7,449 bases of DNA from positions 1-7,449 of the forward strand of contig CAZLKT010000022.1 in assembly GCA_964560205.1 (NCBI GenBank), read 5' to 3'. The notes under the pieces are model-generated. The model was not told the origin of the DNA. It was given only the letters and a program-made list of their open reading frames with translations, and did not search any database. Position numbers and translations under genes: made by a program. Origin of the DNA: CAZLKT01 sp964560205. GTDB lineage: Bacteria > Pseudomonadota > Alphaproteobacteria > Holosporales > Holosporaceae. Below are positions 6,098 through 7,449 of the stretch, in pieces; position 1 is the first letter of the stretch; each line of letters opens with the position of its first letter.

Positions 6098-7449
6098 GCT
6101 CTGAAAAAAAACCTGTAGTATCTCAGAATAGTGTGAGTACAGAATCTTCCTTTACGGATTTTTTTATACATCATCCTGTTTTTTCGTGGGTTGTGAACAT
6201 TGTCATTATTCTTTTGGGTATAACGGCTTTTTTTCAACTCTCCACACGACAATATCCCAAAACAGAAAGCGCCATTATCACGGTGACGTCTGAGGTGAAT
6301 GGGTCGGCTCAAACCTTGGAATCGCAAATTACCATGCCTCTGGAAGATGCTTTTGCAAGTATTCAGGGCTTAGAAGTTATGACCTCGGAGATTAATCCAG
6401 GAGAAAGTGTCACAAAGCTTACCTTCACCAATCGTACCATGGATGGTGTTTTTACGGATGTGCAATATATGTTGCGACGTGTGGAGGAAAAGTTTCCAGA
6501 GGGGGTGCAAACAAGAATTTCCAAGGGAAACGCAGATGCTCCGCCCATTATGGATTTAGTGGTCTATGGAGATAAGAGCACAAGTCTTATGGAACTGAAG
6601 GATATCGCAGAAAATACGCTGAAAAGCTCCATGGAGTCCATCCCAGGCGTTGTGAATGCAGAGGTTTTGGGTGGTGGAGGATTTCAGATGGACGTGATAT
6701 TGGATCCCTTACGCATGTCTGCATATCATGTGACGGCCAACGATATTATCTCTTCTCTGAAGAGGCACAACCTTCAGCGAACTGTGGGAAAAATCAAAGA
6801 TGATGATCGAGAATTTACTCTTATCACCAATGCAGCATTGAAAACTCCGAAGGAGTTTGGAGACATCGTGGTGCTGAAACAAGAGGACAGCCTCATTCGT
6901 CTTGGGGATGTTTCTTCTGTGCAGGTGTCCTCCGAAGAGGAGCAGGAGCATGTGTTGTACAATGGTGTGGCAGCGGTTTCTATGAATATTCGTCCTGGTC
7001 CTGAGGCGAACCCCATTGAGATTTCCCAAAAAGTACGACAACAGCTGGAGCGCATTAAACCATCCCTCCCCCAGAATATCACCATTGGGGTTGTGACGGA
7101 TAAATCCATCTATATTAAGGAAGCCATTCGTCAGGTGTATAGTGCCATTTTTGAGGCCATCGTTTTGGTCTTGCTGGTGATTTTTGTCTTTTTGCGTTCT
7201 GCATCGGCCTCCATTGTGCCCCTGATTACCATACCTGTGTCCCTTGTTGGAACGTTCTTTATTATGTATATGCTTGGCTTCACCATCAATATTCTTTCGC
7301 TTTTGGCGTTTGTTTTAGCCATTGGTATTGTGGTGGACGATGCCATTGTGGTGCTGGAAAATATTTATCGATACATTGAGGGTGGTATGAGTCCACGCCA
7401 GGCTGCAATTGTTGGAACACGGGAGATTCGTTTTTCCATTATTGCCATG
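6094..7449 (+). CDS. RND family inner-membrane efflux pump (HAE1 type), N-terminal 452 residues
   Basis: The frame is open from the ATG at 6094 to the window end. It covers 452 residues of a family usually about 1,020-1,050 long. A cytoplasmic leader of about 20 residues precedes FFIHHPVFSWVV and the first membrane helix (about 29-49), then LSTRQYPKTE, the QYP signature at the start of the porter domain. The periplasmic PN1/PN2 region includes MPLEDAFASIQGLE, ISKGNADAPPIM, a Gly run (GGGG, 193-196) and LDPLRMSAYHVTANDI. Helices follow at about 350-368, 372-395 and 400-420. The fourth carries AIGIVVDDAIVVLENIYR, whose Asp415/Asp416 correspond to the proton-relay pair Asp407/Asp408 of E. coli AcrB, so this half looks functional. 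The pump would trade protons for substrate, taking it from the periplasm or membrane and passing it to the adaptor encoded upstream. Drug, bile-salt or lipid substrates are all possible; none is indicated. Confidence 0.95.
   Translation, partial: MSSEKKPVVSQNSVSTESSFTDFFIHHPVFSWVVNIVIILLGITAFFQLSTRQYPKTESAIITVTSEVNGSAQTLESQITMPLEDAFASIQGLEVMTSEINPGESVTKLTFTNRTMDGVFTDVQYMLRRVEEKFPEGVQTRISKGNADAPPIMDLVVYGDKSTSLMELKDIAENTLKSSMESIPGVVNAEVLGGGGFQMDVILDPLRMSAYHVTANDIISSLKRHNLQRTVGKIKDDDREFTLITNAALKTPKEFGDIVVLKQEDSLIRLGDVSSVQVSSEEEQEHVLYNGVAAVSMNIRPGPEANPIEISQKVRQQLERIKPSLPQNITIGVVTDKSIYIKEAIRQVYSAIFEAIVLVLLVIFVFLRSASASIVPLITIPVSLVGTFFIMYMLGFTINILSLLAFVLAIGIVVDDAIVVLENIYRYIEGGMSPRQAAIVGTREIRFSIIAM

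Noticed and set aside
1..7449. CRISPR array, tRNA, rRNA or tandem-repeat system
   Set aside because: No regularly spaced direct repeats, tRNA-like cloverleaf or rRNA sequence was noticed on reading both strands; nearly all the sequence is explained by protein-coding genes.

Overview
The window most likely comes from an alphaproteobacterium with moderate GC content. MutL ends in the CNHGRP...LFxR form typical of that class, and ComF has alphaproteobacterial wording in its zinc-ribbon and VPVPLHWRR...FNQSALIA segments. AT-rich leaders, weak Shine-Dalgarno sites on several genes and an IS5-type transposase would fit a host-associated lineage such as the Holosporales. That placement is an inference from protein wording, not from a search.

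Layout. Bases 1-109 hold the 5' end of an IS5-family-like insertion sequence: 16 codons of a leftward transposase, its Shine-Dalgarno site and a near-consensus promoter. It abuts the stop codon of a leftward gene (110-661) for an unrecognised exported protein with a very basic first half and an acidic second half. Next comes a leftward housekeeping run read mutL (4236-2395), folD (2322-1414), comF (1417-716). folD and comF share an ATGA overlap. A 162-bp divergent intergenic region (4237-4398) probably drives both directions. Rightward from it are a small exported thioredoxin-fold protein (4399-4926), a membrane-fusion (periplasmic adaptor) protein (4958-6097) and the first 452 codons of an RND inner-membrane pump (6094 to the window end). 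The adaptor and pump also share an ATGA overlap.

How they work together. MutL serves mismatch repair and probably carries its own nicking endonuclease. FolD makes one-carbon folate units. ComF is a phosphoribosyltransferase-fold protein linked to DNA uptake or repair. These three look co-transcribed but are not one pathway. The rightward genes look like an envelope efflux operon: the adaptor and pump form the inner-membrane and periplasmic parts of a tripartite exporter, and the thioredoxin-like protein may supply thiol redox function in the same compartment. No outer-membrane channel gene is visible before the window ends.

The genes are mostly familiar families. The least explained items are the charge-polarised exported protein beside the insertion sequence, and the redox protein at the head of an RND operon. 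No CRISPR array, tRNA, rRNA or convincing intrinsic terminator was seen, and no gene-free stretch exceeds 300 bases.
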